Assembly: GCA_025362585.1 (NCBI GenBank)
Contig: JANYFR010000024.1
Coordinates: 1-50,532, forward strand
Direction of reading: 5' to 3'
Length of the DNA stretch: 50,532 nt
Source of the DNA: Acidimicrobiales bacterium
Lineage (GTDB): Bacteria > Actinomycetota > Acidimicrobiia > Acidimicrobiales > RAAP-2
Positions within the stretch are counted from its first letter, which is position 1. Each line of letters starts with the position of its first letter. Shown in pieces: positions 43,195 through 50,532 of this stretch. Below the pieces are notes generated by a model. The model was not told where the DNA came from. It saw nothing but the letters and a program-made list of their open reading frames with translations, and ran no database searches. The translations under genes were made by a program, and so were the position numbers.

Positions 43195-43896
43195 ATGAAC
43201 TGCCCCAACTGTTCGACGCCCGCACTGGCCGGAGGCCTGTTCTGCACCGTGTGCGGTACCAAACTCACTCAGCCCTCGACCGTCGCGACCCCCGTCGGTT
43301 CGCCCACGTCGGGCTACTCGCCGGCGCCCCCCGTCACTTCGTCGACGCCCACTCAGACGAATTACGCCTCCTGGTGGCGGCGCGTGCTGGGATCGCTGCT
43401 TGACGGCGTCATTGTTGGCGTACCTACGCTGATACTCGCGATCTACATTCTCCTAGTGCGCGGCACCGTGCATCTCGGAACTGGTCCGACGTCGCCTGGA
43501 CAGTTTCGTTGTGTCTATTCGAGCAGCAGTTTCATCTGTCCTGGCGGAACGTATCTTCACGCTGACTTTCGAACGCTCATTGTGGGTGTTGTACTGATCA
43601 GGCTGGTATGGAGCGTGTACGTCATCTTGGCGATTGCCGGACCGCGCGGGGCCACGTTCGGAATGAGGGCACTCAAGATCCGGATCGTCAACGCGTCTGA
43701 CGAGACAAGTCAAGTCTCTAAGGGAATGTCGTTGCTGCGATACGTGGCCTACGTTGTCGTGCACTACGGCAACTTTGTTATTGCGTTCTTCGGAATCTTC
43801 GGACTGTTGGACAGCCTCTGGCCTCTGTGGGATCGGCGCAACCAGACCCTTCACGACAAGGTGGCGGTGACCGTGGCGTTGGACGTGCGAAAGTAG
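43195..43896 (+). CDS. Zinc-ribbon / RDD family membrane protein
   Basis: 233 residues from ATG 43195 (GAGAGGAACC just upstream). An N-terminal zinc ribbon (CPNCSTPALAGGLFCTVCGTK; C-x2-C ... C-x2-C) is followed by a Pro/Ser/Thr linker and an RDD domain. It begins YASWWRRVLGSLLDGVIVGVPTLILAIYILL, then has GATFGMRALKIRIVNASD and ends DSLWPLWDRRNQTLHDKVAVTVAL, with three to four helices. RDD proteins are small membrane proteins, some linked to ion transport; the specific role is unknown. Confidence 0.88.
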   Translation: MNCPNCSTPALAGGLFCTVCGTKLTQPSTVATPVGSPTSGYSPAPPVTSSTPTQTNYASWWRRVLGSLLDGVIVGVPTLILAIYILLVRGTVHLGTGPTSPGQFRCVYSSSSFICPGGTYLHADFRTLIVGVVLIRLVWSVYVILAIAGPRGATFGMRALKIRIVNASDETSQVSKGMSLLRYVAYVVVHYGNFVIAFFGIFGLLDSLWPLWDRRNQTLHDKVAVTVALDVRK

Positions 43897-44057
43897 TGTT
43901 TCCCGGGAAGGTGAGGAAGGTCAACTCTCCGTCTTCACCATTCAGCCGTGCGGTTCGACGATGAAGTGGACCAACCACCGGCACATGACCGGACGTCGCA
44001 ACAGCCGGTAATGGTCCTGGTGACGGACGCGCTCGCGCGTCGCGCTACATTTTCACG

Positions 44058-45155
44058 ATGACCCGTCAACGCCTCACCCTCTCGTCTCGCCCCACTGGGA
44101 CCGCGCCGTTGGATAACGATTTGCCCTCAGTCGTCGCTGCGCGTGCGCTGAGTTCCGCGGAGCGTGAGGTCATCGACGCGGCGTCGACTGCCCTCCTCGA
44201 TGAACGGCGTCGCCTCACCGACGAGGAGCTGACCGAACTCGTCTCACTCGATCACGCCGCGTCGTCCTCGCTGGCTGCGCTGGCTCACCAGGTCCGTCTG
44301 ACGTGGTGTGGACCGGGTGTTGAAGTCGAGGGGATCATCTCGGCCAAGACGGGCGGTTGCCCCGAAGACTGTCACTTCTGTTCCCAATCTTCGAAGTTTG
44401 AGAGTCCGGTGAAGGCGACCCCATTCCTTGACCGCGACGAACTTCTTCGCGCCGCCCACGAAACCAAACTCCTCGGCGCGAGCGAGTTCTGCATCGTTCT
44501 GGCAGTTCGCGGTCCCGACGATCGGACGATGGACCGGCTCTGTGAGTTGGTGCCGTTGCTGCACGAGGAGACCGGCCTCAACATCGCCGTGTCGGCGGGC
44601 ATTCTCACCAACGAGCAGGCGAGGCGCTTGGCCGAGTCTGGCGTGCACCGCTACAACCACAATGTCGAGACGTCGCGGAGTTATTTCCCGTCGGTCGTCA
44701 CGACTCACTCCTACGACGACCGCCTGGCGACGTGCGAACTGGTGCGCGCACACGGTATGGAACTGTGCTGTGGCGTACTGCTCGGGATGGGCGAGAGCGA
44801 GGCCCAGCGCCTGGAGCTGTTGCTCGACCTGCGCCGTCTCCAGCCCGAGGAGGTGCCTCTCAACTTCCTCAATCCGCGTCCCGGCACACCGCTCGCCGAC
44901 CGAAAGACCGTGACGCCCCTCGAGGCGATTCGGTGGATCGCCCTCTTCCGACTCGCCCTGCCGACAGCGATCCTGCGCTACGCCGGGGGACGCGAGGTCA
45001 CGCTTCGTGAGCTTCAGGCCATGGGGATGACCTCGGGTATCAACGCCCTCATCGTCGGCAACTACCTCACCACCCTCGGTCGATCGCCGAGGGAGGACCT
45101 CCAGATGCTGGTGGACCTCGAGATGCCGATCACCACGCTCTCCGCGGCGATCTAG
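44058..45155 (+). CDS. bioB: Biotin synthase (radical SAM)
   Basis: 365 residues. After a ~95-residue N-terminal extension the radical SAM motif CPEDCHFC (C101, C105, C108) follows SAKTGG. HETKLLGASEFCIVLAVRGP, YNHNVETSRSYFPSVVTTHSYDDRL and LCCGVLLGMGES are BioB blocks, and LRYAGGREV carries the Arg that helps hold the 2Fe-2S cluster. The enzyme inserts sulfur into dethiobiotin in the cytoplasm. The N-terminal extension is longer than in E. coli BioB, as in several actinobacteria. The gene for a zinc-ribbon helper follows with no gap. Confidence 0.93.
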   Translation: MTRQRLTLSSRPTGTAPLDNDLPSVVAARALSSAEREVIDAASTALLDERRRLTDEELTELVSLDHAASSSLAALAHQVRLTWCGPGVEVEGIISAKTGGCPEDCHFCSQSSKFESPVKATPFLDRDELLRAAHETKLLGASEFCIVLAVRGPDDRTMDRLCELVPLLHEETGLNIAVSAGILTNEQARRLAESGVHRYNHNVETSRSYFPSVVTTHSYDDRLATCELVRAHGMELCCGVLLGMGESEAQRLELLLDLRRLQPEEVPLNFLNPRPGTPLADRKTVTPLEAIRWIALFRLALPTAILRYAGGREVTLRELQAMGMTSGINALIVGNYLTTLGRSPREDLQMLVDLEMPITTLSAAI

Positions 45156-45338
45156 ATGACCGGCCACTGCACGGGCTGTGGCCGGACAATCGACGACTGC
45201 GCCGGATGCGGACGGCTGCTCGATCCGCCGCGATTCTGCGAGCGGTGCGGACGGCGCCTCACGGTCCTGGTAATCCCCACCGGCTACGTCGCGCGGTGTC
45301 GTGATCACGGGATCGTCGACCGCGCGATCTCAAGTTGA
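45156..45338 (+). CDS. bsaP: Biotin synthase auxiliary protein BsaP
   Basis: 60 residues. Zinc/iron-binding Cys pattern: [16 protein letters not shown], then [31 protein letters not shown]. The LDPPRFC.xCGRR...PxGxxARCxxHG arrangement is what I know of BsaP, the small protein encoded next to BioB in mycobacteria and other actinobacteria and needed for biotin synthase to work. The start codon directly follows the bioB stop, so the two are translated together. Identification is by motif and context. Confidence 0.85.
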   Translation: MTGHCTGCGRTIDDCAGCGRLLDPPRFCERCGRRLTVLVIPTGYVARCRDHGIVDRAISS

Positions 45339-45592
45339 GTGAGACCTGCACCAACCCCGGGCGTCGAGATGGTATGGCCGGGGTCGTCTGAACTCCGAGA
45401 AACCTACCTGACGTCCGTGCGCGATTCGAACCGGAGTCAGTGGCCCCACACCTCTGCGAAGCAATCCATCGAGAAGTGTCGACCCTACGGTCAATCACCG
45501 GGGCCAAGGTGACCCAGTGATTCACCGGCTACGTCGCGTAGATCAAACGGCCTGGTGACGATGAGGCCACCACTGGCGAAGCAACGTGACAC

Positions 45593-45829
45593 TCACACAC
45601 TGATACTTTCGCGGTCGTGGCTACTCTTGGTGTGCCGAGCGATTGACGTCTGTGGATGGGTAATCGAATTTGTGGCGGCGACACCTTCACGGAGAGTGTC
45701 AGATTGCGCAGTCGAACAGTCGTTTTTCCAGGGTTCATCTTGGCGGTGAAGATTCATCCCCACTAGAACGGGAACTGTGGCGAGGACAAGGGCGAAAACT
45801 CCTAGCAGTGCACTGAGGATGATGGTCAT
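45593..45829 (-). CDS. Small single-helix membrane protein
   Basis: 78 residues from ATG 45829; the longer frame to 45886 has less coding character. One N-terminal hydrophobic helix (TIILSALLGVFALVLATVPVLVGMNL) is followed by a polar tail with a single Cys (KNDCSTAQSDTLREG). The ribosome site is weak. No family is recognised. Composition and hydrophobicity support translation modestly. Confidence 0.42.
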   Translation of the reverse strand: MTIILSALLGVFALVLATVPVLVGMNLHRQDEPWKNDCSTAQSDTLREGVAATNSITHPQTSIARHTKSSHDRESISV

Positions 45830-46277
45830 GTTGTTACCAACTTTCCCAACTGTGATTGCGTCGACACGATGTCGCCACAGAATCATCTTCCAGTGCGTAG
45901 TTCAAGAATTGTCAAGTCATCACTAAGAGTCCGGGAAGAAAGTGGGGAGTCTTATGAAACCATTCGATGATTATTCACACAACTGAGTTCTCCGGCCATG
46001 GACGTGTTCTCGTGCCTTTCGTTTAGCTAGTCCATTCATTCATCACGGGTTGAACAGCTGGTTTCACCCGGCGAGCCCATCTCGAATGAAATGGACGCCT
46101 TCCTACCAGCTGAGATGCACGCAGCGCGAGCCAATCCGATTCACCCAGTCAGTCGAATGTCCGTGACCGATTCCTCAGTCTCGTCACTTCCAAGGCACGA
46201 GCAGGCATTGAGTTGTGGTCGAGTAGCGGCAGAATCGTTGGGAAACCGCGCTCTTCCAATTAACCGGGACCGCGCTG
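45830..46277. other. AT-richer intergenic region
   Basis: About 450 bases with lower GC than the flanks and no credible gene; the plus frame at 46091-46321 overlaps the permease gene and lacks coding character. It separates the small membrane protein from the end of the amino-acid permease gene, so it mainly holds the promoter of the former. Confidence 0.4.
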
Positions 46278-47795
46278 TTAACTCCGTTTCGACCTATCGG
46301 TCGGCATTGCCTCCGCGTTGAAGAGAAGTCCAGCATCCTTCATCGTTCCCTTGCTCCGACGGGCGATATTCGCTACGAATCCGAAGCCCAGAACAATCCA
46401 TACGATCGAGAGATAGGCCGGAACATTGAACGGATAGGCCGGGACCGGAAAGACCGTCCGATACATCACGTAGACCAGCAACGCCAGGGCGAGCAGGGGT
46501 ACAACAATGTGTTTGATTACGCTGAACTCACTTGGATATTCGCGACGATACAGGACCGGCAGACCAATGGCCCCCAGGCAGTACACAATGATCGCGCCGA
46601 TCACGAGTGTCGTGGCTAACACGCCGAAGCCATTGACGGTGCCCCAGATCAAGCCCGCTGCCAGAGCGATGAGGAAAGTAATCGACACTTGAGCGATGAT
46701 GGCGATATACGGTGTCCGGAATTTTGGATGGGTCCTTGAGAGAGCCTTGGGAATAAGGTCAACACGACTCATGGCGTAGAGCACTCGCGTCGCCTGGTTC
46801 CCAATCGCCATCGAACACGCAAAGGAACTGTTGGTGATGGCAAAGAACACCAGCAGCCAGGCCGGTCCCCAAAGACGAATGGCCAAAACGTTGTAGGGGG
46901 CGGGGTTCGTTGCGAACGTGCCAATGTGGCTAAAACCCCAACCGAAGACCGTGGCGAAGGAGACGAAGACGTAGAGGACGCCGATCGCAATCGCCGAACC
47001 CATCACGGCGCGAGGAACGTTGCGCCGAGCGTCCTCACTCTCCTCACCCAACGGTGCCGCACCTTCAAAGCCGACGAAGTTCAAGATTCCAAACACCATG
47101 CCAAGTCCCAGAATTCCCGCCCATCCGGTTGGTGACGAGCTTGGCAGGAAGGGCTTCAGATTCACCGGACTGGCGGGGTGCACCAGCCATCCGATTGACA
47201 GGCCCACGAAAATCAGAATCTCAATCGACCCGGCAATCATTGCCACTTTGGCCGAACGCTTGACGCCGGTGTAACTGAGGACACCAACGACGGCCAGCAT
47301 GAGCGCCTCGAAGAAGATCCACGAGACGTGAATATGCATGTACTGGAGCACGAGGCCCTGAGTGATGCCCGCCCAAATGATGGTGACCTCCGCCGGCAAC
47401 ACGAGGGAGTAGAGAAAGAACGTCCACCCGGTGTACGTTCCGGTCTTGGGACCGAGGCTTCTCGAAATATAAGTGAAGTAGCCGCCAGCCGACGGAAGTT
47501 TTTTGGCGAACTCTGTCACCGTGAAAGCGACGAAAATGATGCCAATCAGTGCCACTACGTTGCCGAGCACCAGAGCGGCCCCTGCGGCGGCAGCTCCTGC
47601 TTGCAGAGGGAAGTCGTAAACAATGGCTGCCGCTGGAGCCATATTGGTCACCGACTGAAAGACAGTGTGGCTCAACTTCAGAGAATCGCCCTCAAGTTGC
47701 GACTGTCTCGCCTCAAGGAGTCCCGTCTCGCCCTCCCGAGTGAAAGTTAGCGGGTCGGTAAAGTGTTGGCCCTCGTCGGCAACGTCGTCCTCCAT
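46278..47795 (-). CDS. APC family amino-acid permease
   Basis: 505 residues with about 12 membrane helices. LSHTVFQSVTNMAPAAAIVYDF near the N-terminus and KLPSAGGYFTYISRSLGPKTGTYTGW are the first helices and loop of APC transporters. NFVGFEGAAPLGEESEDARRNVPRAV is the conserved segment after helix 6. These carriers import amino acids or amines with protons or sodium. GGGGGGAGACC precedes the ATG. It lies 94 bases downstream of the alcohol dehydrogenase gene on the same strand, and a strong hairpin falls between them. Confidence 0.92.
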   Translation of the reverse strand: MEDDVADEGQHFTDPLTFTREGETGLLEARQSQLEGDSLKLSHTVFQSVTNMAPAAAIVYDFPLQAGAAAAGAALVLGNVVALIGIIFVAFTVTEFAKKLPSAGGYFTYISRSLGPKTGTYTGWTFFLYSLVLPAEVTIIWAGITQGLVLQYMHIHVSWIFFEALMLAVVGVLSYTGVKRSAKVAMIAGSIEILIFVGLSIGWLVHPASPVNLKPFLPSSSPTGWAGILGLGMVFGILNFVGFEGAAPLGEESEDARRNVPRAVMGSAIAIGVLYVFVSFATVFGWGFSHIGTFATNPAPYNVLAIRLWGPAWLLVFFAITNSSFACSMAIGNQATRVLYAMSRVDLIPKALSRTHPKFRTPYIAIIAQVSITFLIALAAGLIWGTVNGFGVLATTLVIGAIIVYCLGAIGLPVLYRREYPSEFSVIKHIVVPLLALALLVYVMYRTVFPVPAYPFNVPAYLSIVWIVLGFGFVANIARRSKGTMKDAGLLFNAEAMPTDRSKRS

Positions 47796-47833
47796 GGTCT
47801 CCCCCCATCAAGCGCACCAAAGTAGCAGATTCA

Positions 47834-47868
47834 TCGCTCAGCATTGCACGTTGTGCAATGCTGAGCGA
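47834..47868 (-). terminator. Hairpin between alcohol dehydrogenase and permease genes
   Basis: Perfect 16-base arms (47834-47849 and 47853-47868) around a 3-base loop, about 21 bases past the dehydrogenase stop in its reading direction. No T-run follows, so termination may be partial; the structure could also mark the 3' end of a processed message. It is symmetrical enough to act as a protein site as well. Confidence 0.65.
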
Positions 47869-47889
47869 GCGATAGTGAAGTGCGACGTC

Positions 47890-48993
47890 TCACAAGGTGG
47901 GGATAAGGAGCGTACGCAGTCCGACACCTCTTTGGAGGTCGTCCAAGCTCGCAACTGCCTCATGCAAAGGTCGTCGACTGCTGACCAGTTCGTCCAACCA
48001 CAGTTCACCCGACATGTAACGATCAACCAACAACGGGATGTCTATCGCTGGGCGCACACTGCCATAGTTTGAACCCAAAATCTTCTGGTCAGACTCGGCC
48101 AGCACCAGCGGTTCGAAGCTGGCACGAGCCCCAGTCGGTGGGAGACCCACGACGACCGCTGCGCCACCCAGTCCTAACATCTGAATGGCCTGTTCAGTGG
48201 TGCTGGTCATGCCAATCGCGTCGAAAACGTAATCGGCCCCGTTGGGCAGAAAATCTCGTAGGGCTTCGACGGGGTCGGCGGTGCTCACGACAATTTCGTC
48301 GGTCGCCCCCATCGTGCGAGCCAAGGCAGTTTTGCTGGATTGGATGTCAATCGCAATGATTCGCTCTGCTCGGGCGAGGCGTGCTCCTTGAACGACCGAG
48401 AGTCCCACGCCCCCGCAGCCAATCACCACCACAGTCGCACCGGCTTCGACGCTGGCGGTGTTCATTACCGCGCCGACTCCGGTGGCCACGGCACATCCCA
48501 CCAGCGCCATCGTGTCAAGGGGTGCATCGTCACGGATCTTGATAGCTCCCGAGGCCGGAACGACCGCAAAATCCGCGAAAGATGATACGCCAAGGTAGTG
48601 GTGCATCATTTGCCCATCGCGACGAAGGCGCGATGTTCCGTCTTGCAAAACTCCGTTCGGGGCCACAACCTTCGCCGCAACCTCGCAGCGTGCCTCCTTG
48701 CCCGCCACGCAGTAGCGACACTTTCCACACGGCGCAACCCACGATAGGACCACGTGGTCGCCTTCGCGGAGCCCAGTGACGCCTGACCCAACCTCAATGA
48801 CGGTGCCGGAACCTTCGTGTCCCATGACCAACGGGGTCGCTACCGCCCACTCACCACGGCGCACGTGAAGGTCCGAATGACAGACTCCGGCCGCAGCGAT
48901 CTTGACTCGCACCTCGCCCGGTCCTGGTGGAGCGAGGTCCACTTCCGTGACCTCGATGGGCATGTCAACCCCGGAAAAGACGACTGCTCGCAT
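47890..48993 (-). CDS. Zinc-dependent alcohol dehydrogenase (class III-like MDR)
   Basis: 367 residues. Catalytic zinc ligands: AGVCHSDLH near 37-42 and MGHEGSG. Structural zinc lobe: CGKCRYCVAGKEARC. Cofactor site GCGGVGLSVVQGARLARAERIIAIDI. The C-terminal half (GSVRPAIDIPLLVDRYMSGELWLDELVSSRRPL) is that of the formaldehyde/mycothiol- or benzyl-alcohol-type subgroup. It oxidises an alcohol or thiol adduct with NAD in the cytoplasm. The substrate is not determined. The gene precedes the permease on the minus strand. Confidence 0.92.
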   Translation of the reverse strand: MRAVVFSGVDMPIEVTEVDLAPPGPGEVRVKIAAAGVCHSDLHVRRGEWAVATPLVMGHEGSGTVIEVGSGVTGLREGDHVVLSWVAPCGKCRYCVAGKEARCEVAAKVVAPNGVLQDGTSRLRRDGQMMHHYLGVSSFADFAVVPASGAIKIRDDAPLDTMALVGCAVATGVGAVMNTASVEAGATVVVIGCGGVGLSVVQGARLARAERIIAIDIQSSKTALARTMGATDEIVVSTADPVEALRDFLPNGADYVFDAIGMTSTTEQAIQMLGLGGAAVVVGLPPTGARASFEPLVLAESDQKILGSNYGSVRPAIDIPLLVDRYMSGELWLDELVSSRRPLHEAVASLDDLQRGVGLRTLLIPTL

Positions 48994-49476
48994 GGTGCAC
49001 TCCTTTGACGTCGAGAGATCTTGGTTCTTTCAATTGCGAAAGCGAATCGTTCTGAGACTAGTCAGACGGTTGCCGACGAGGTCCCGGAAATTGGCTTGAG
49101 GTTCCGTCGTTCCGCAGTGGCATCGGTGTTTACCAGCAGTCAAAGTTCCTGTTGTAGTGCACGCGAAAAGTGCCCAAGCCAAGGAAGAGCGTCATACGTC
49201 GATTCGGTTCCCGTCACTGGGCCTGCAGCTCATTGCCGACTAAGTCGAATGGCCCCTCCACCTCCTTTGTTGCAGTGCCTGCTTTTCGTGCGTTTGACGC
49301 CGAAGTTGGTCGTGCACTTACCGGGGCGGCAAATCTCGGGAACCCGTCGAGAGCGTCGCAGCGATGTTCCGCAGTGGATTCGGAGCCGTATTCCGCACAG
49401 CGCCCCTAAGGTTTACGAGCAAAAGAGATCCGCGTCCTCTTCGGCTACGTAGAGATAGGTGAAGAAGGTGAGTGAA
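48994..49476. other. Intergenic region upstream of the cupredoxin gene
   Basis: About 480 bases between divergent genes. The long plus-strand frame at 49021-49452 is rich in Ser/Arg/Pro and looks non-coding. Promoters for the dehydrogenase and the cupredoxin gene should lie here. No repeat or known RNA element was recognised. Confidence 0.4.
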
Positions 49477-50301
49477 ATGGCTTCCACAATGAAACCCTCA
49501 ACGAGTAATCGACCCCGGTCAGTGGGTACGATGCTGCGCATCCTCGGTGCGGGCTTGTTGATCGCAACGGGAGGTATCCACCTCGACCTCTACCTCACTG
49601 GCTACCGGCACATCCCAACCATCGGCACGTTGTTCTTGCTGCAAGTGATATCAGCCTTTGTCTTGGCGCTCTTGGCACTCGTTCTCGCGCGACGCACGGT
49701 GGCGCTGGCAGCCGCTGGCTTTGCCCTGTCGACCCTCGGCGGCTACGTCCTGAGCCTCTGGTTCGGACTGTTTGGCTTCAAAGAGATACGAACGACTGCG
49801 GGCGTGGTGGCCGGCATCCTAGAAATCGGAGCATTCGTCGCACTTGGAGGCTACGCGTTGTTTTTCGCACCAGCATCTACGCGCGGTCCAGCGCAACTGC
49901 AGGCCCTTGCTCGGCGCGCTTTCGTGCCGTTGGTTGCCGTGGCGGGACTGGCGTTGGTTATCGCGATCGCCAACTCTCCGGGAGTGTCAGCACCTGGCGG
50001 AAGTACCACCACGATTTCGGGTAGTGGCACCGCTGCGTCGATGAAGGTCTCGATTAGGAATTTCGTGTTCTACCCGGCCAACTTCACTGTGGCGCCAGGG
50101 ACGACCATCGTTGTCACCAACAACGACACCGTGGCCCATACCCTTACCGCTCTCAACGCATCGAACCCCCTGGGTAAATTCGACACTGGCAATATCGCGG
50201 CGGGCAAGACAGCAACCTTTGCCGCTCCCAGCAAACCCGGATCGTACGCATTTTATTGCTCGATTCATAGCTTCATGGTCGGCACGCTCGTCGTGAAGTA
50301 G
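49477..50301 (+). CDS. Membrane protein with C-terminal cupredoxin (plastocyanin-like) domain
   Basis: About 274 residues from ATG 49477 (AAGGTGA upstream; GTG 49459 and 49468 are alternatives). Four helices occupy residues ~20-140 (MLRILGAGLLIATGGIHLDLYL ... ILEIGAFVALGGYALFFA), then a fifth near 153-170. The last ~90 residues form a cupredoxin: FVFYPANFTVAPGTTIVVTNNDTVAHTLTAL with His ligand, and YAFYCSIHSFMVGTLVV with Cys, His and Met ligands. The copper domain would lie outside the membrane, as a redox carrier or copper handler. The linker is Gly/Ser/Thr-rich. Confidence 0.85.
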   Translation: MASTMKPSTSNRPRSVGTMLRILGAGLLIATGGIHLDLYLTGYRHIPTIGTLFLLQVISAFVLALLALVLARRTVALAAAGFALSTLGGYVLSLWFGLFGFKEIRTTAGVVAGILEIGAFVALGGYALFFAPASTRGPAQLQALARRAFVPLVAVAGLALVIAIANSPGVSAPGGSTTTISGSGTAASMKVSIRNFVFYPANFTVAPGTTIVVTNNDTVAHTLTALNASNPLGKFDTGNIAAGKTATFAAPSKPGSYAFYCSIHSFMVGTLVVK

Positions 50302-50304
50302 ACA

Positions 50305-50532
50305 ATGAACCTCGTTCGACGCCTTCAAACTTTCCTGGGTTTGTTGTGGATTCTGGACGGACTGCTCCAGTTTCAGCCAGCTAATCTCTCAATCGCCTTC
50401 GCGAGATTCGTGGCCGGCAATGCGATGGGCCAGCCCGCACTGATTCAGCGAATTGACTTCTGGACCGCTCATCTCTTCGCTGCTCACCCCCTCGGCGCCG
50501 GAGCGGGCGTGGGAATTATCCAAGTCGCTCTC
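50305..50532 (+). CDS. Membrane protein, partial (cut by window end)
   Basis: Begins at ATG 50305, three bases after the cupredoxin stop, and is open to the window edge (76 codons). The first hydrophobic helix is QTFLGLLWILDGLLQFQP, followed by a segment ending HPLGAGAGVGIIQVAL. Members of a small actinobacterial family with this start are known to me only as uncharacterised membrane proteins. Likely co-transcribed with the cupredoxin gene. Confidence 0.7.
   Translation, partial: MNLVRRLQTFLGLLWILDGLLQFQPANLSIAFARFVAGNAMGQPALIQRIDFWTAHLFAAHPLGAGAGVGIIQVAL

Noticed and set aside
45419-45445. tRNA-like GGTTCGAAT sequence on the minus strand
   Set aside because: The flanking bases do not form the five-pair T stem and no acceptor or anticodon arms are present.
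49021-49452. 143-residue plus-strand frame in the gap before the cupredoxin gene
   Set aside because: Ser/Arg/Pro-rich composition, no ribosome site and no domain.

Overview
The window is high-GC, gene-dense DNA with many GTG/TTG starts, 1-4 bp gene overlaps and Asp/Thr/Val-rich proteins. BioB followed by a BsaP-type zinc-ribbon protein, a class F-like sortase, actinobacterial-style type IV pilins and a single-membrane kinase point to an actinobacterium. Acidimicrobiia is my best guess, but this is inference because there is no rRNA or other phylogenetic marker here. I see no tRNA, rRNA, CRISPR array, insertion sequence or prophage.

Layout. 1-7.1 kb is a type IV pilus block: PilT ATPase, a DUF429 protein, prepilin peptidase (minus strand), and three proteins with pilin-like N-termini and large extracellular domains (beta-structured, MBG, IPT/TIG), with a 70-residue orphan coupled between two of them. 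7.1-9.3 kb is sparse (small proteins, one SRPBCC protein). 9.5-14.2 kb is a minus-strand operon for a 2-oxoacid:ferredoxin oxidoreductase (fused gamma-alpha, beta) with a GltD-like flavoprotein carrying two extra 4Fe-4S motifs. 15.3-17.1 kb pairs a DUF3494 ice-binding-like surface protein with a class F-like sortase. 17.2-19.6 kb is a tightly coupled trio: UbiE-like methyltransferase, polytopic membrane protein, and an MpaB/DUF2236 protein with a hexanucleotide repeat encoding Val-Asp. A decayed methyltransferase and an asparaginase follow.

21.9-28.7 kb is a regulated uptake and catabolism region: a FadR-type GntR repressor divergent from a fumarylacetoacetate-hydrolase-family enzyme, then a branched-chain-type ABC transporter (binding protein, LivH, fused LivM-LivG, LivF) with a large hairpin after the binding-protein gene. 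An isocitrate/isopropylmalate dehydrogenase-like enzyme, a DUF1275 protein and a TauE/SafE permease follow. 31.7-36.8 kb holds an acetyl/propionyl-CoA synthetase convergent with an operon of GNAT acetyltransferase, HDAC/AcuC-like deacetylase, universal stress protein and YihY/BrkB membrane protein. This recalls the Bacillus acsA/acuABC acylation switch and is the most interesting system in the window.

37-45.3 kb carries a Ser/Thr kinase, aldehyde dehydrogenase, an orphan NMT1-like binding protein, an SRPBCC protein, a DUF2277 protein, a zinc-ribbon/RDD protein, and the bioB-bsaP pair. 46.3-50.5 kb has an amino-acid permease, a zinc alcohol dehydrogenase, a membrane-anchored cupredoxin and a membrane protein cut by the window edge.

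No wholly new defence or mobile system is evident. The best leads are the acylation module, the pilin cluster with its coupled orphan, the DUF3494-sortase pair, the Val-Asp microsatellite and the Kor/flavoprotein electron-transfer operon.
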